DNA from: Parvibaculum sp045863935
GTDB lineage: Bacteria; Pseudomonadota; Alphaproteobacteria; Parvibaculales; Parvibaculaceae
DNA: 64,000 bases
Assembly: GCF_045863935.1 (NCBI RefSeq)
Contig: NZ_BTVP01000006.1
Span: forward strand, 1 to 64,000
Direction of reading: 5' to 3'
Positions 8,314-17,536 of the stretch are shown here, one piece after another. The position numbers and the translations under genes are program-made. The notes under the pieces were generated by a model, which saw nothing but the letters and a program-made list of their open reading frames with translations, did no database searches and was not told the DNA's origin. The first letter of the stretch is position 1, and every line of letters starts with the position of its first letter.

Positions 8314-10026
8314 ATGCAACGCGACCTCGAGAGAATGAGCGCCACCGACTACGACCTCGTGATCGTGGGGGGCGGGATCACCGGCGCGAGCACGGCCTGG
8401 GACGCGAGCTTGCGGGGGCTGAAGGTGGCGCTGCTGGAGAAGGACGACTTCGCCCATGCGACGACGTCGGGCTCCTCAAAGCTCGTGCATGGCGGGCTAC
8501 GCTACCTCGTGAACGGCGAACTGAAGCTTGTGCGCGAATCGCTCCGTGAACGGCGCATCTGGGAAAATGTCGCGCCGCATATGGTGCATCCGCTCCCCTT
8601 CGTCATCCCGACCTATGGCTGGGGCATGAAGGGGCCGCTGGTGCTGGGGCTCGGGCTCGCGCTTTACGACCTCCTTTCCTTCGACCGCAACTGGCTCTCC
8701 GACGACGACAAGAAACTGCCGGGCTTCCGCCGCCTCTCCAAGGGCAAGGCGCTCGACCTCGTGCCCTCGCTGCGGCGCGAGGGGCTGACCGGCGCGATGA
8801 TCTATTACGACTGCCAGATGTTCGCGCCCGAGCGGCTCTGCCTCGAATGCATCGAAGGCGCGGTCGAATATGGCGCCGATGTCGCAAATTATGCGGAAGT
8901 GACGGGCTTTACGACGGAAGCGGCCTTCGGGCGCGGCGTGAAGGTGACCGGCGTCACCGTCATGGACGAGGTGACGGGCGCGACGCATACGATCCGCGGA
9001 CGCGTGGTGGTGAACGCCGCCGGCCCCTGGGCCGACAAGACGATGGCGATGGCCGACGAAACGCCGGCGCGCCGCCTCATCCGCTCCAAGGGCATCCACA
9101 TCATCACGCGCGATCTCTCGGGCACGCATGCGCTGGCGATCCAGTCCGCCATTGGCGGGCATTTCTTCGTCATTCCCTGGCGCGGCTACACGATCATCGG
9201 CACGACCGACACCGTGTTCGAGGACGACCCGGACGAGCTTGGCGTGACGGAGAAGGACATCGAGGATTTCCTGCGCGTCGTGAATGACGGGTTGCCGGGC
9301 CTGCATCTGAAACGCGAGGACGTGATCCATTTCTATGCGGGCATCCGCCCCCTCGTCGACACGACGCCGCAGGAAGTGCCGGGCGTCGAGCAGGGCGAGA
9401 GCGCAAAGGAAGCCGAGAAAAAGGACAGCTACAATGCGAGCCGCGCGGCGGAGGTCTACGACCATGCGCCGGAAGACGCGATCGACGGTTTGATCTCGGC
9501 CATCGGCGGCAAGTGGACGACATCGCGCCACCTCGCCGAACAGGTGGTGGACCTCGCGCTGAAGAAGCTCGGGAAGAGCGCGAAATGCGAGACGCAATGC
9601 ACGCCGGTCTATGGCGGCGACATGGCGCGGCTGAAGACCTATGTGGAGCGCGCGCAGAAGCGGCACGCTCATCTCGCGCCCGACATCGTGGAAAATCTGG
9701 TGAACTTCTATGGCAGCCGCATCGACGAGGTGCTGGCGACCGCGGATGAGCGGCAGGGCGAGCGCGATGTGCTGCTGAAACGGCTGGCGCCGGACAATCC
9801 GGTGATCGGCGTGCAGGTCGTCCATGCGGTGCGGCACGAAATGGCGCAACATCTCGACGACGTGATCTTTCGCCGCACGGGCCTCGGGACGCTCGGCCAT
9901 CCGGGCGTTCCCGTGATCAAGCAGGTGGCCGAACTGATGGGCCGCGAACTTGGCTGGGACGAGACGGCGCTCGCAAACGAGATTTCCGGCACAGTGCGCC
10001 TGTTCGAGACGATACCAGGGCGCTAG
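8314..10026 (+). CDS. glpD: FAD-dependent glycerol-3-phosphate dehydrogenase
   Basis: A 570-aa membrane-associated flavoenzyme oxidising sn-glycerol 3-phosphate to dihydroxyacetone phosphate and delivering electrons to quinone. The FAD dinucleotide fold is IVGGGITGAS near residue 18, followed by the GlpD signature TSGSSKLVHGGLRYL. IRPLVD and the C-terminal helical DAO_C region (VVHAVRHEMAQHLDDV) are also present. Another in-frame ATG at 8335 (MSATDYDL) could be the start; neither has a strong Shine-Dalgarno. It leads a glpD, lipid-kinase, AGPS-like gene series, which suggests that it may feed DHAP to lipid synthesis as well as to glycolysis. Confidence 0.93.
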   Translation: MQRDLERMSATDYDLVIVGGGITGASTAWDASLRGLKVALLEKDDFAHATTSGSSKLVHGGLRYLVNGELKLVRESLRERRIWENVAPHMVHPLPFVIPTYGWGMKGPLVLGLGLALYDLLSFDRNWLSDDDKKLPGFRRLSKGKALDLVPSLRREGLTGAMIYYDCQMFAPERLCLECIEGAVEYGADVANYAEVTGFTTEAAFGRGVKVTGVTVMDEVTGATHTIRGRVVVNAAGPWADKTMAMADETPARRLIRSKGIHIITRDLSGTHALAIQSAIGGHFFVIPWRGYTIIGTTDTVFEDDPDELGVTEKDIEDFLRVVNDGLPGLHLKREDVIHFYAGIRPLVDTTPQEVPGVEQGESAKEAEKKDSYNASRAAEVYDHAPEDAIDGLISAIGGKWTTSRHLAEQVVDLALKKLGKSAKCETQCTPVYGGDMARLKTYVERAQKRHAHLAPDIVENLVNFYGSRIDEVLATADERQGERDVLLKRLAPDNPVIGVQVVHAVRHEMAQHLDDVIFRRTGLGTLGHPGVPVIKQVAELMGRELGWDETALANEISGTVRLFETIPGR

Positions 10027-10123
10027 ATCGTTTCCGCTGAAACGACCTAGCCTCTTTGATTTACGCAATTCCGGACGGAAAACCGCCATCTCCTTTTCAA
10101 GGAGGCACTTTTCCTGGAATTGC
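10022..10123. repeat. composite palindromic repeat between glpD and the lipid kinase gene
   Basis: First unit, 10022-10051: arms GCTAGATCGTTTC and GAAACGACCTAGC around CGCT, with one mismatch; it includes the glpD stop codon. Second unit, 10065-10123: outer arms GCAATTCC and GGAATTGC, then GGAAAA/TTTTCC, and an inner CTCCTT/AAGGAG stem. From memory the second unit closely resembles a very abundant dispersed palindrome in Rhizobiales genomes. It ends 18 bases before the next start codon and could affect mRNA processing or stability between the two genes. Confidence 0.8.
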
Positions 10124-10141
10124 TTTGAGGAGGAGGAGCCG

Positions 10142-11101
10142 ATGAGCGGGGGGATGCCGCATGTTGCCGCGATCGTGAACCCGCGTTCGGGAGGCGGCCG
10201 GACGGGCCGCGCCTGGCGCGTGATCTCGGAGACGATCGAAAGGGAACTGGGCCCGGTGCGCGCGCATTTCACGGGCGGCCCCTCGACACCCCATTATCTG
10301 CCAGCCGCCGAACTGACGCGCGACGCGCTGCGGGCCGGTGCGCAGCTCGTGATCGCGGTGGGCGGCGACGGCACCATCGACGAGGTGGTGAACGGATTTT
10401 TCGAGAACGGCATGGCGATCAACCCGGAGGCGCATCTCGCGGTTCTGAATGCGGGCACGGGCGGCGACTTCCGCCGCACCTTCGACTTGCCGGAGGACGC
10501 AGCCGAAGGCGTGACACGCATCACCGCCGGCACGACGCGCCGGATCGACATCGGCAAACTCTCCTTCATCGCCGAAGACGGGCAGGAAACCACGCGCTAC
10601 TTCAACAATATCGCGAGCTTCGGCCTGTCCGGTGAAACGGTGCGCGCGGTGAACGAGGCGACCTGGCAAAAATCGTTCGGCGGCAACTTCACCTTCACCT
10701 GGGCAACGCTGATGACGGCATGGCGGCACAAGCCGCGGCCTGTGAAGATCGAAACGGACGAAGGCTTCGAGACGGTGGCGAATATCGGCCTGACCGCAGT
10801 GGCGAACGGACGCTATTTCGGCAGTGGGCTCAAGATGGCGCCGGACGCGGAGCCCGATGACGGATTGTTCGACGTCGTCATCATGCGCGACCTGAAATTC
10901 ATGGACCTGCTGACGGGAAGCGGAAACCTGCGCGAAGGCACGCATGTGAACGGGCCGAAGGTGCAGGTGGTCCGCGCGAGGACGGTGACGGCGACGCCGC
11001 TCGGCCCGGAGCCTGTGCTCATCGACGTGGACGGCGAAGGGCCGGGACGGCTTCCCGCGCGCTTCGAGATGATGCCCGGCGCGCTGACGCTGAGGTGTTG
11101 A
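10142..11101 (+). CDS. diacylglycerol/lipid kinase family protein (DAGK catalytic domain)
   Basis: A 319-aa soluble lipid kinase related to DgkB/YegS. It shows the ATP-binding NPRSGGGRTG near residue 12, the signature VGGDGTIDEVVNG near 75 and the following NAGTGGDF. The family phosphorylates diacylglycerol or related lipids with ATP. The ATG at 10142 has the very strong site GAGGAGGAGGA directly upstream; longer readings in frame run through the repeat. It sits between glpD and an AGPS-like gene. This order recalls the Rv2249c-Rv2252 region of Mycobacterium tuberculosis, where Rv2252 is a lipid kinase. The substrate here is inferred, not shown. Confidence 0.88.
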   Translation: MSGGMPHVAAIVNPRSGGGRTGRAWRVISETIERELGPVRAHFTGGPSTPHYLPAAELTRDALRAGAQLVIAVGGDGTIDEVVNGFFENGMAINPEAHLAVLNAGTGGDFRRTFDLPEDAAEGVTRITAGTTRRIDIGKLSFIAEDGQETTRYFNNIASFGLSGETVRAVNEATWQKSFGGNFTFTWATLMTAWRHKPRPVKIETDEGFETVANIGLTAVANGRYFGSGLKMAPDAEPDDGLFDVVIMRDLKFMDLLTGSGNLREGTHVNGPKVQVVRARTVTATPLGPEPVLIDVDGEGPGRLPARFEMMPGALTLRC

Positions 11102-11133
11102 GGTGTACAAGATACAATGCTGCATTCCTTTAT

Positions 11134-11223
11134 CGTCATGACCCGCTTTATGCGGGTCATCCACGTCTTTGCAGTTGTTCATCAAGGAAGACGTGGATGT
11201 CCCGGACAAGCCGGGCCATGACG
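11134..11223. repeat. long palindromic repeat, copy 2
   Basis: A compact 90-bp copy of the element at 225-347: outer ends CGTCATGACCCG and CGGGCCATGACG, inner arms ATCCACGTCTT and AAGACGTGGAT around a 15-base loop. It lies between the lipid kinase gene and the AGPS-like gene, so it may interrupt or modulate cotranscription of that cluster. Confidence 0.8.
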
Positions 11224-11261
11224 AATTAAGTTTAGGCGAGACGAACAAAGGGCGCTGAAAC

Positions 11262-12932
11262 ATGACCATCGACCGCACCACCCTGCGCTGGAACGGCTGG
11301 GGACCTGTGAAGCAGGAAAATCCGCTGCCGGCGGACGCGCCGCAATGGGCATGGATCGAGGAGGCGCTCGGCGTCTCGCGCCTGCCCTCGACGCCGGCCG
11401 TGGCGCTCCACGACATCCGCCTGCCGCATTGCCGCCTCTCCGACGATGTGCTCGGCAGGCTCAAGGGCATCGTGGGCGAGAACCAGCTCCGCACCGACGA
11501 TTACGAGCGCGCCTTCCATGCGCGCGGCCGCAGCTACCACGATCTCCTCTATCTTCGCGCGGGCAAGCTCGACATGGCGCCGGACGCGGTCGCCTATCCG
11601 CGCAGCGCCGACGAGGTGCTCGCCATCGTGAAGCTCTGCGAGGAAGAAGATATCGCGCTCATTCCCTTCGGCGGCGGGTCGTCGGTGGTCGGCGGCGTCA
11701 ATGCCGTGCCGAAATCGCTCGGCGGCGCGATCCTCACGCTCGACACGACATTACTCACGCGCGTGATCCAGATCGACAAGGTGTCGATGACGGCGCGCAT
11801 CGAGGCGGGCATCTACGGCCCCGCGCTCGAAGAGCAGTTGCAGAACCACGGCGTGACGCTCGGCCACTATCCGCAGAGCTTCCCCTGGTCGACGCTTGGC
11901 GGCTGGATCGCCGCGCGCGGCGCGGGCCAGCAGTCGAACCGCTATGGCAAGGCGGAGAAGTGGCTCGTCTCGGCGAAGCTCGCGACGCCGAAGGGCTTCT
12001 GGACGACGGAGGCGACGCCGGCATCTGCCGCCGGGCCGAACCTCAACCAGCTCGTCGCGGGCTCGGAAGGCACGCTCGGCGTCATCGTGGAAGCGACGGT
12101 GAAGATCCACGACCTGCCGGAGCGCAAGGACTATCGCGGCTATCTCTTCAAGACCTTCGCGCAAGGCATCGAAGCGGCGCGGCGCATCAACCATGCGGAA
12201 ATTCCCGTGGCGATGGTGCGGCTTTCGGATTCGCCGGAGACCTTTTTTTTCCAGGCGCTCTCCTCGTCGGGATCGGGCGGCCTGAAATCCAAGCTCCAGC
12301 GCATGTACCTCAAGATGAAGGGCTTCAACGACGCGCCCTGCCTCATGCTGATCGGGCATGAGGGCGAGAAGGAGACGGTTGTCTGGGCGCAGGAGCAGAC
12401 GGAAGCGGTCTGCAAGCGGCTCGGCGCGCTGGCGCTCGGCACCGGGCCCGGCAAGCGCTGGTATCACGGCCGCTTCAACGGACCCGCCGTGCGCGACCCG
12501 ATGATGGACCGCGGGCTGGGCGTCGAGACGCTCGAAACCTCGACGCGCTGGTCGAATATCGCGAACCTGCACGACAAGGTCGTGAGCGCGATCACCGATG
12601 CGATTGCCGCCAATGTGCCGGAGCAGAATGCGCGCGGGATCGTGATGGCGCATGTGAGCCATTCCTATCCCGACGGCGCGAGCCTCTATTTCACGTTCGT
12701 CTTTCCGCGCCAGCTCGACCGCGAGGTCGAACAGTGGCAGGCGATCAAGCGCGCGGCGTCCGACACGATCGAGATGAATGGCGGCACGATCAGCCATCAT
12801 CACGGCGTCGGCGCGGATCACGTTCCCTGGCTCGGCGAGGAGAAGGGCGAGATCGGCATGTCGATCCTCAAGGCGACGAAGCGCGAGATGGACCCGAAGG
12901 GCGTGATGAATCCGGGGAAATTGCTGGGTTAG
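11262..12932 (+). CDS. FAD-binding oxidase, alkyldihydroxyacetonephosphate synthase-like
   Basis: A 556-aa flavoprotein of the VAO/PCMH family. It begins with the AGPS-type signature RWNGWG. The FAD pyrophosphate loop is FGGGSSVVGG near residue 145, with PQSFPWSTLGGWIAARGAGQ further on. The C-terminal active-site block is ISHHHGVGADH, where AGPS enzymes have HHHGVG, and the end is the common DPKGVMNPGKLL. AGPS swaps the acyl chain of acyl-DHAP for a fatty alcohol to form the ether bond of ether lipids. The close match to these motifs and the glpD/lipid-kinase context support that reaction class. There is no N-terminal targeting signal. Alternative: a D-lactate-type oxidase, less likely given HHHGVG. 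Confidence 0.85.
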   Translation: MTIDRTTLRWNGWGPVKQENPLPADAPQWAWIEEALGVSRLPSTPAVALHDIRLPHCRLSDDVLGRLKGIVGENQLRTDDYERAFHARGRSYHDLLYLRAGKLDMAPDAVAYPRSADEVLAIVKLCEEEDIALIPFGGGSSVVGGVNAVPKSLGGAILTLDTTLLTRVIQIDKVSMTARIEAGIYGPALEEQLQNHGVTLGHYPQSFPWSTLGGWIAARGAGQQSNRYGKAEKWLVSAKLATPKGFWTTEATPASAAGPNLNQLVAGSEGTLGVIVEATVKIHDLPERKDYRGYLFKTFAQGIEAARRINHAEIPVAMVRLSDSPETFFFQALSSSGSGGLKSKLQRMYLKMKGFNDAPCLMLIGHEGEKETVVWAQEQTEAVCKRLGALALGTGPGKRWYHGRFNGPAVRDPMMDRGLGVETLETSTRWSNIANLHDKVVSAITDAIAANVPEQNARGIVMAHVSHSYPDGASLYFTFVFPRQLDREVEQWQAIKRAASDTIEMNGGTISHHHGVGADHVPWLGEEKGEIGMSILKATKREMDPKGVMNPGKLLG

Positions 12933-12975
12933 GGCTTTCGCTCAAGCGGAATCCCATCCGCCCGCCAAACCGCCC

Positions 12976-14628
12976 TCACCCCTCCTTCACCATCTCCCGC
13001 GCGATGTCGATGGCGCTCGCGAAATCCGGCGCGCGGGTGATGCGGGCGAGCACGCCCATGTCTCCGAGAATCCGCTCGGGCTGCGGCTGAAGCGCGGTGA
13101 CGATGACTTTCGTTCCGTTGCGCTCGCAGCGGTCGATCATGGTCTGGAGCGCCGAGACGCCCGTCGCGTCGATGATCGGCACGGCGCGCATGCGGACGAT
13201 CAGCACTTTCGGTGTCGCGCCGATGCGGTCCAGCGTTTCGCCGAGCCGCATGGCGACGCCGAAGAAGAACGGCCCGCGAATGAGGCTCGCCGCGACACCC
13301 GGCGGCAGCTCGAATTCCTGCATGGGAACGAATTCATGCGGTGTCTCGTCGCTCACATCCTCCTCGACGAGATGGAGATGCGCCTGCACCTCGACCGCCT
13401 CCGACATACGGTGCATGAAGAGGACGGCGGCGAAGACGACGCCGACTTCGATGGCGACCGTGAGATCGACAAGGACGGTGAGCGCGAAGGTGATGAGGAG
13501 GACCGCCCGGTCGCCGAAGGGCGCGCGCATCATATGCGTGAACTTGTCGATCTCGCTCATGTTCCAGGCGACGACGAGCAGAACGGCCGCGAGCGAAGCG
13601 AGCGGAATATAGGCGGTGACCGGCCAGGCGACCGCCATGAAGCCGAGCAGGAACACGGCATGCAGCATGCCCGCGATGGGACCGCGCGCACCGGCGCGGA
13701 TATTCGTGGCCGTGCGCGCGATGGCGCCCGTGGCGGGCAGGCCGCCAACGGCGGCCGACGCGCAATTCGCCACGCCCTGCGCGATCAGCTCGCTGTTCGA
13801 ACGGTGGCGGCGTCCGGTCATGCTGTCGGCGACCATGGCGGAGAGAAGCGACTCGACGCCCGCGAGGAAGGCGATGGTGAAGGCACTCGGGAAGAGCGCG
13901 ACGATGCGCTCCATCGAAACATCGGGAAAGGCGGGAAGCGCGAATGAGGGCTCGAGCCCGGCAAAGCGCGAGCCGATCGTGTCGGTCGGCAGCGCGAAGA
14001 GCCAGACGAAGAACGAGGCGCCGACGACCGCGATGAGGAAGCCCGGCCAGTTCGGCCGCTTGCCCCTGAGCCAGACGATGAGTGCGAGCGAACCGGCGGC
14101 GACGGCAAACGTCTGCGGCGCGATGCTGGGCAGCGCCTCCCAGAGCGCCGTCACCTTTTCGATGAACTCCGCCGGTTCATGCGCGAGGCTGAGGCCGAGG
14201 AAATCCTTGATCTGGCTCGTCGCGATGATGACGGCGATACCCGCCGTGAAGCCGGTGACCACGGGCTCGGGAATATATTTGATGAAGGTGCCGACGCGCA
14301 GGAGCCCGGCGCCGATGAGCATGAGCCCGGCCATGGCGCTGGCGATCACAAGCCCATCATAGCCGTGAACCGCGATGACGTTGAAGACGACGACGACAAA
14401 GGCGCCGGTCGGGCCGCCGATCTGGAAGCGGCTGCCGCCAAGCGCGGAGATGAGGAAGCCTGCGATGACCGCCGTGACGAGGCCCTTGTCCGGCGTTGCG
14501 CCGCTCGCGATGGCAAGCGCCATGGAGAGCGGCAGCGCGACGATGGCGACGGTTAGCCCGGCGATGAAATCCGCCCGGAAAGCCGAAAACCCGTACCCCT
14601 CCCTGAGAACGGTGACGAGTTTCGGCAT
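12976..14628 (-). CDS. SulP family anion permease with STAS domain
   Basis: A 550-aa inner-membrane transporter of the SLC26/SulP family, normally moving sulfate, bicarbonate or dicarboxylates. About 11-14 hydrophobic helices occupy residues 20-420, starting DFIAGLTVAIVALPLSMA, with the family signature QIGGPTGAFVVVV. A STAS domain follows at about 440-550, including RMRAVPIIDATGVSAL. It is convergent with the AGPS-like gene, with a 43-base gap. Substrate is not assignable; note that a sulfotransferase operon lies about 8 kb away. Confidence 0.92.
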   Translation of the reverse strand: MPKLVTVLREGYGFSAFRADFIAGLTVAIVALPLSMALAIASGATPDKGLVTAVIAGFLISALGGSRFQIGGPTGAFVVVVFNVIAVHGYDGLVIASAMAGLMLIGAGLLRVGTFIKYIPEPVVTGFTAGIAVIIATSQIKDFLGLSLAHEPAEFIEKVTALWEALPSIAPQTFAVAAGSLALIVWLRGKRPNWPGFLIAVVGASFFVWLFALPTDTIGSRFAGLEPSFALPAFPDVSMERIVALFPSAFTIAFLAGVESLLSAMVADSMTGRRHRSNSELIAQGVANCASAAVGGLPATGAIARTATNIRAGARGPIAGMLHAVFLLGFMAVAWPVTAYIPLASLAAVLLVVAWNMSEIDKFTHMMRAPFGDRAVLLITFALTVLVDLTVAIEVGVVFAAVLFMHRMSEAVEVQAHLHLVEEDVSDETPHEFVPMQEFELPPGVAASLIRGPFFFGVAMRLGETLDRIGATPKVLIVRMRAVPIIDATGVSALQTMIDRCERNGTKVIVTALQPQPERILGDMGVLARITRAPDFASAIDIAREMVKEG

Positions 14629-14688
14629 GAGGAGTTGCGACGGCGAGGTCTTTCCGCTTGTAGCCAGTTTCCTGTCCCCCGGTTGCGC

Positions 14689-16275
14689 CTATCCTTCGTC
14701 GACGATCCGGCGGAGTTCGGCCTTTGCTATCTTTTCGAGCGTCGAGCGCGGCAGCTCGGCAACGATCCGAATGTCGCGCGGTCGCTTGAAGTCCGCAAGC
14801 CCCTTGGCGCAGGCTTCGCCGATCTTTTCGACGAGATCTTTCGGCGCGGCGGCCTCCCCGCCCGGCACGAGAACGAAGACGACGGGCACCTCGTCGAGCA
14901 TCGGGTCGCGCCTGGCGACAACGGCGCATTCCTGGATGCCCGGGACGGTCATGACGACACGCTCGATCTCGGAAGCGGCCACGTTCTCGCCGCCCACTTT
15001 CAGCATATCCTTGTCGCGGTCGGCAAAGGCGATGAATCCGTCCTCGCCAAGCGTCACGCGGTCGCCGGTGATGAAGTATCCCTGCTCATCGAAGCTCTTG
15101 GCCGTCGCTTCCTCATTGTTCAGATATTCGAGGAAGAGCGAGAGGCCGGGCACGCCGCGCACCAGAAGATTGCCGGTCTCGCCGGGCTCGACCGGCTCGC
15201 CGCCGTCGCGCAGGATCGCGATCTCGTAGGAGGTGGCGGGCTTGCCGATGGACATGGGCCGGTTCGGCAGGTGGATATCGCCGACAATGCCATGCGTAAT
15301 CGTTTCCGTCATGCCCCACCAGCCGATGGTCTTGACGCCGAAATAGTCGTCGGTGGGCGGCGCGGAAATGCCGTTGCCCCAGTAGCGGTAGGCATGCGAC
15401 TTCGGTTTCTCCTGTCCCATCAGCGCGCGCACGCAGAAGGGAACCATGGAGGTCCATGTGCAGCCATGTTTCTGCGAGACGGACCAGAAGCGCGAGGCCG
15501 AGAAGCGCGGCTGCAACACGACCGTGGCACCGACCCAGAGCGCGGCGAGCACGGAATAGGACTGCGCATTGGTGTGGAAGAGCGGCAGATAGGTAAGATG
15601 GACATCCGACTGCCGAAGGTCTTCGTGCATCGCGCAGAGTTTCGCGCCCCAGAGCGCATTCGCGTGCGTCCAGACGACGCCCTTGGGCCGCGAGGTCGTG
15701 CCCGACGTGTACTGAATACCGACGGGCAGCATGGGGTCCGGCGCGCGCAGCGGTACGTCCGACGCATCGCCGTAAAGCGCGGCGAAGCTTTCGGACTTCG
15801 CGGGCATGTTCTTGTCCTGCGGTGCGGCGCCATTATCCGTTTCGGTGACGGCGAGCCATTTGATGCGCGCGCAGGAGGAGGCGACGAGCGAGGCGAAAGC
15901 CGGCTGCGTGATCGCGCCGACGACGTCGGCATGGCCGCTGAAATAGACGAGATCGTCGGCGACGGAACGCGCATTGGTGGTGACGGCGACGGCGCCGAGA
16001 TGCGCGCAGGCATACCAGGCGATGAGGCTTTCCGGGCAGTTGTCGAGATGGATGAGAACACGTTCGCCCAGCTTCACGCCGCGCTTCTTCAGGCCTGCCG
16101 CGACCTGGCGCGCCTCATGCTCGAAGCGGGCATAGGACCAGATGCGGGCTTCGCCCTCGAAGGGCTCCCAGATGAGGAAGGGATGATCCGGCCGCGCCTC
16201 GGCATGGACACGCAGAAGATGCGGCACGTCGAAATTCGAGAACGGATGGATGAGCGGCGAACGGAGCGCGGGCAT
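14689..16275 (-). CDS. class I adenylate-forming acyl-CoA ligase (CaiC-like)
   Basis: A 528-aa ATP-dependent acid:CoA ligase. It shows the P-loop YTSGTTSRPKGVVWTH near residue 187, the A5-type motif GWWGMTET near 325, the hinge region YFITGDRVTLGEDGF and the terminal catalytic lysine region LPRSTLEKIAKAEL. The ATG at 16275 is chosen because GGGGAGG lies 6 bases upstream; an upstream extension in frame is low-complexity and arginine rich. Genes 14689-17410 may form one minus-strand group with the esterase. Substrate cannot be read; the P-loop Ser-Arg (TSRPKG) replaces the more usual Gly-x. Confidence 0.88.
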   Translation of the reverse strand: MPALRSPLIHPFSNFDVPHLLRVHAEARPDHPFLIWEPFEGEARIWSYARFEHEARQVAAGLKKRGVKLGERVLIHLDNCPESLIAWYACAHLGAVAVTTNARSVADDLVYFSGHADVVGAITQPAFASLVASSCARIKWLAVTETDNGAAPQDKNMPAKSESFAALYGDASDVPLRAPDPMLPVGIQYTSGTTSRPKGVVWTHANALWGAKLCAMHEDLRQSDVHLTYLPLFHTNAQSYSVLAALWVGATVVLQPRFSASRFWSVSQKHGCTWTSMVPFCVRALMGQEKPKSHAYRYWGNGISAPPTDDYFGVKTIGWWGMTETITHGIVGDIHLPNRPMSIGKPATSYEIAILRDGGEPVEPGETGNLLVRGVPGLSLFLEYLNNEEATAKSFDEQGYFITGDRVTLGEDGFIAFADRDKDMLKVGGENVAASEIERVVMTVPGIQECAVVARRDPMLDEVPVVFVLVPGGEAAAPKDLVEKIGEACAKGLADFKRPRDIRIVAELPRSTLEKIAKAELRRIVDEG

Positions 16276-16411
16276 TGATGACCTCCCCGGGACATTTCTT
16301 CGAATGGCGTCCTTCGTCCTATAGCGCATGCCTGTGCCGCATTCCATTCCCGCCCCGGACTTTTGACCGGGGGTCAGATCGGGCAGGAACGGCGCGGACG
16401 GCGAAACGCGC

Positions 16412-16439
16412 AAAAAAAGGCGGCGATCTCGTCGCCGCC
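16412..16439 (-). terminator. rho-independent terminator after the HSL-type esterase
   Basis: On the minus strand, GGCGGCGA pairs with TCGCCGCC around a 5-base loop, followed by seven T residues. It lies about 30 bases past the stop of the esterase at 16469, ending that transcript before the acyl-CoA ligase gene, which therefore needs its own promoter. Confidence 0.85.
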
Positions 16440-16468
16440 TCTCTTGGCACACCCGCCGGAGAATTCCT

Positions 16469-17410
16469 TCAGGCGAGCGCCTCGCGGAGCGCCTTCGCCG
16501 CCGCCTTCACCGCATCGCGCGACACGTCGAGCGCGCCCTGCAGATTGAAGAAGCCGTGGATCATGCCTTCGTAGTTCACATATTCGACCTCGACGCCGGC
16601 CTTCCTGAGCGCTTCCGCATAGGCCTTGCCTTCGTCGCGCAGCACATCGAAACCGGCGGTGACGACATAGGCGCGCGGAAGTCCCGCGAGCGATGCCGCA
16701 TGAAGCGGCGCGGCGTGGGGATCCTTCGGGTCGGCGCCAGCGCTTGTCACATAATGGTTCCAGAACCAGTCCATGCCGTCCGCTTCGAGGAAATAGCCTT
16801 CGGCAAAATCCTTGTAGGACTGCGTGCCGCGCGGCGCATCCGTCACCGGATAGATGAGAAGCTGGAAGGCGATCCGCGGCGTCTTCTCGGCCTTGGCCTT
16901 CTGGCAGACGGCGGCGGCGAGATTGCCGCCCGCGCTGTCGCCCGCGACCGCGATGCGGTTCGGGTCGATGCCGATTTCGGATGCGTTCGCCTCCACCCAT
17001 TTCACCGCCGCATAGGAATCGTCGAAGGCGGCGGGGAAGGGATGTTCCGGCGCGAGGCGGTAATCGACCGCGATCACCTTGCAGCCCGCCTCGTTGGCGA
17101 GGGTGCGGCAGAGCGCATCATGCGTATCGAGATCGCCGATCACCCAGCCGCCGCCGTGATAATAGACGAGCGCGGGGCACGTACCCCCTGCGGCAACGGG
17201 CGTGTAGAGGCGGACGGGAATGTCGCCGGCGGGACCGGGAATGGTGCGGTCCTCGATCTTGCCGATGGCGACGCCCTGAAGATCGAGCATGCTCGCCATC
17301 GCGCGATACATCTCGCGGCCGCCCGCAGGCGGCAGGTCGATGAGGCGCGGCGCCTCGGGATCGGCACCGAGCTGTTCGAGCAGCGCCTTCACCTGTGGAT
17401 CGAGTGACAT
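16469..17410 (-). CDS. HSL-family alpha/beta hydrolase (acetyl esterase/lipase type)
   Basis: A 313-aa carboxylesterase of the hormone-sensitive-lipase family (family IV). It has the oxyanion motif HGGGW near residue 85, the nucleophile elbow GDSAGGN near 157, the acid DVLRDEG near 254 and a histidine in MIHGFFN near 285. The family hydrolyses short-chain esters. The start MSLDPQ has GGGGAGG 10 bases upstream. It is followed by a clear terminator. There is no signal peptide, so it should be cytoplasmic. Confidence 0.9.
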   Translation of the reverse strand: MSLDPQVKALLEQLGADPEAPRLIDLPPAGGREMYRAMASMLDLQGVAIGKIEDRTIPGPAGDIPVRLYTPVAAGGTCPALVYYHGGGWVIGDLDTHDALCRTLANEAGCKVIAVDYRLAPEHPFPAAFDDSYAAVKWVEANASEIGIDPNRIAVAGDSAGGNLAAAVCQKAKAEKTPRIAFQLLIYPVTDAPRGTQSYKDFAEGYFLEADGMDWFWNHYVTSAGADPKDPHAAPLHAASLAGLPRAYVVTAGFDVLRDEGKAYAEALRKAGVEVEYVNYEGMIHGFFNLQGALDVSRDAVKAAAKALREALA

Positions 17411-17536
17411 GTCCGGTGGTCCTCCCCGTCTTGTTATTGTCGCGAGGGACCCTTTTATCCGCCGGGCGCCGGACACGCCAAGCGGCAAGTTTGCGGCGGC
17501 GCGGCAAACCCGCACCGCCCCAGCGTCAGGCGAGGG

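Noticed and set aside
8497..10272. 591-codon minus-strand frame opposite glpD
   Set aside because: Low-complexity His/Arg/Ala translation, no motif; glpD on the other strand is unmistakable.
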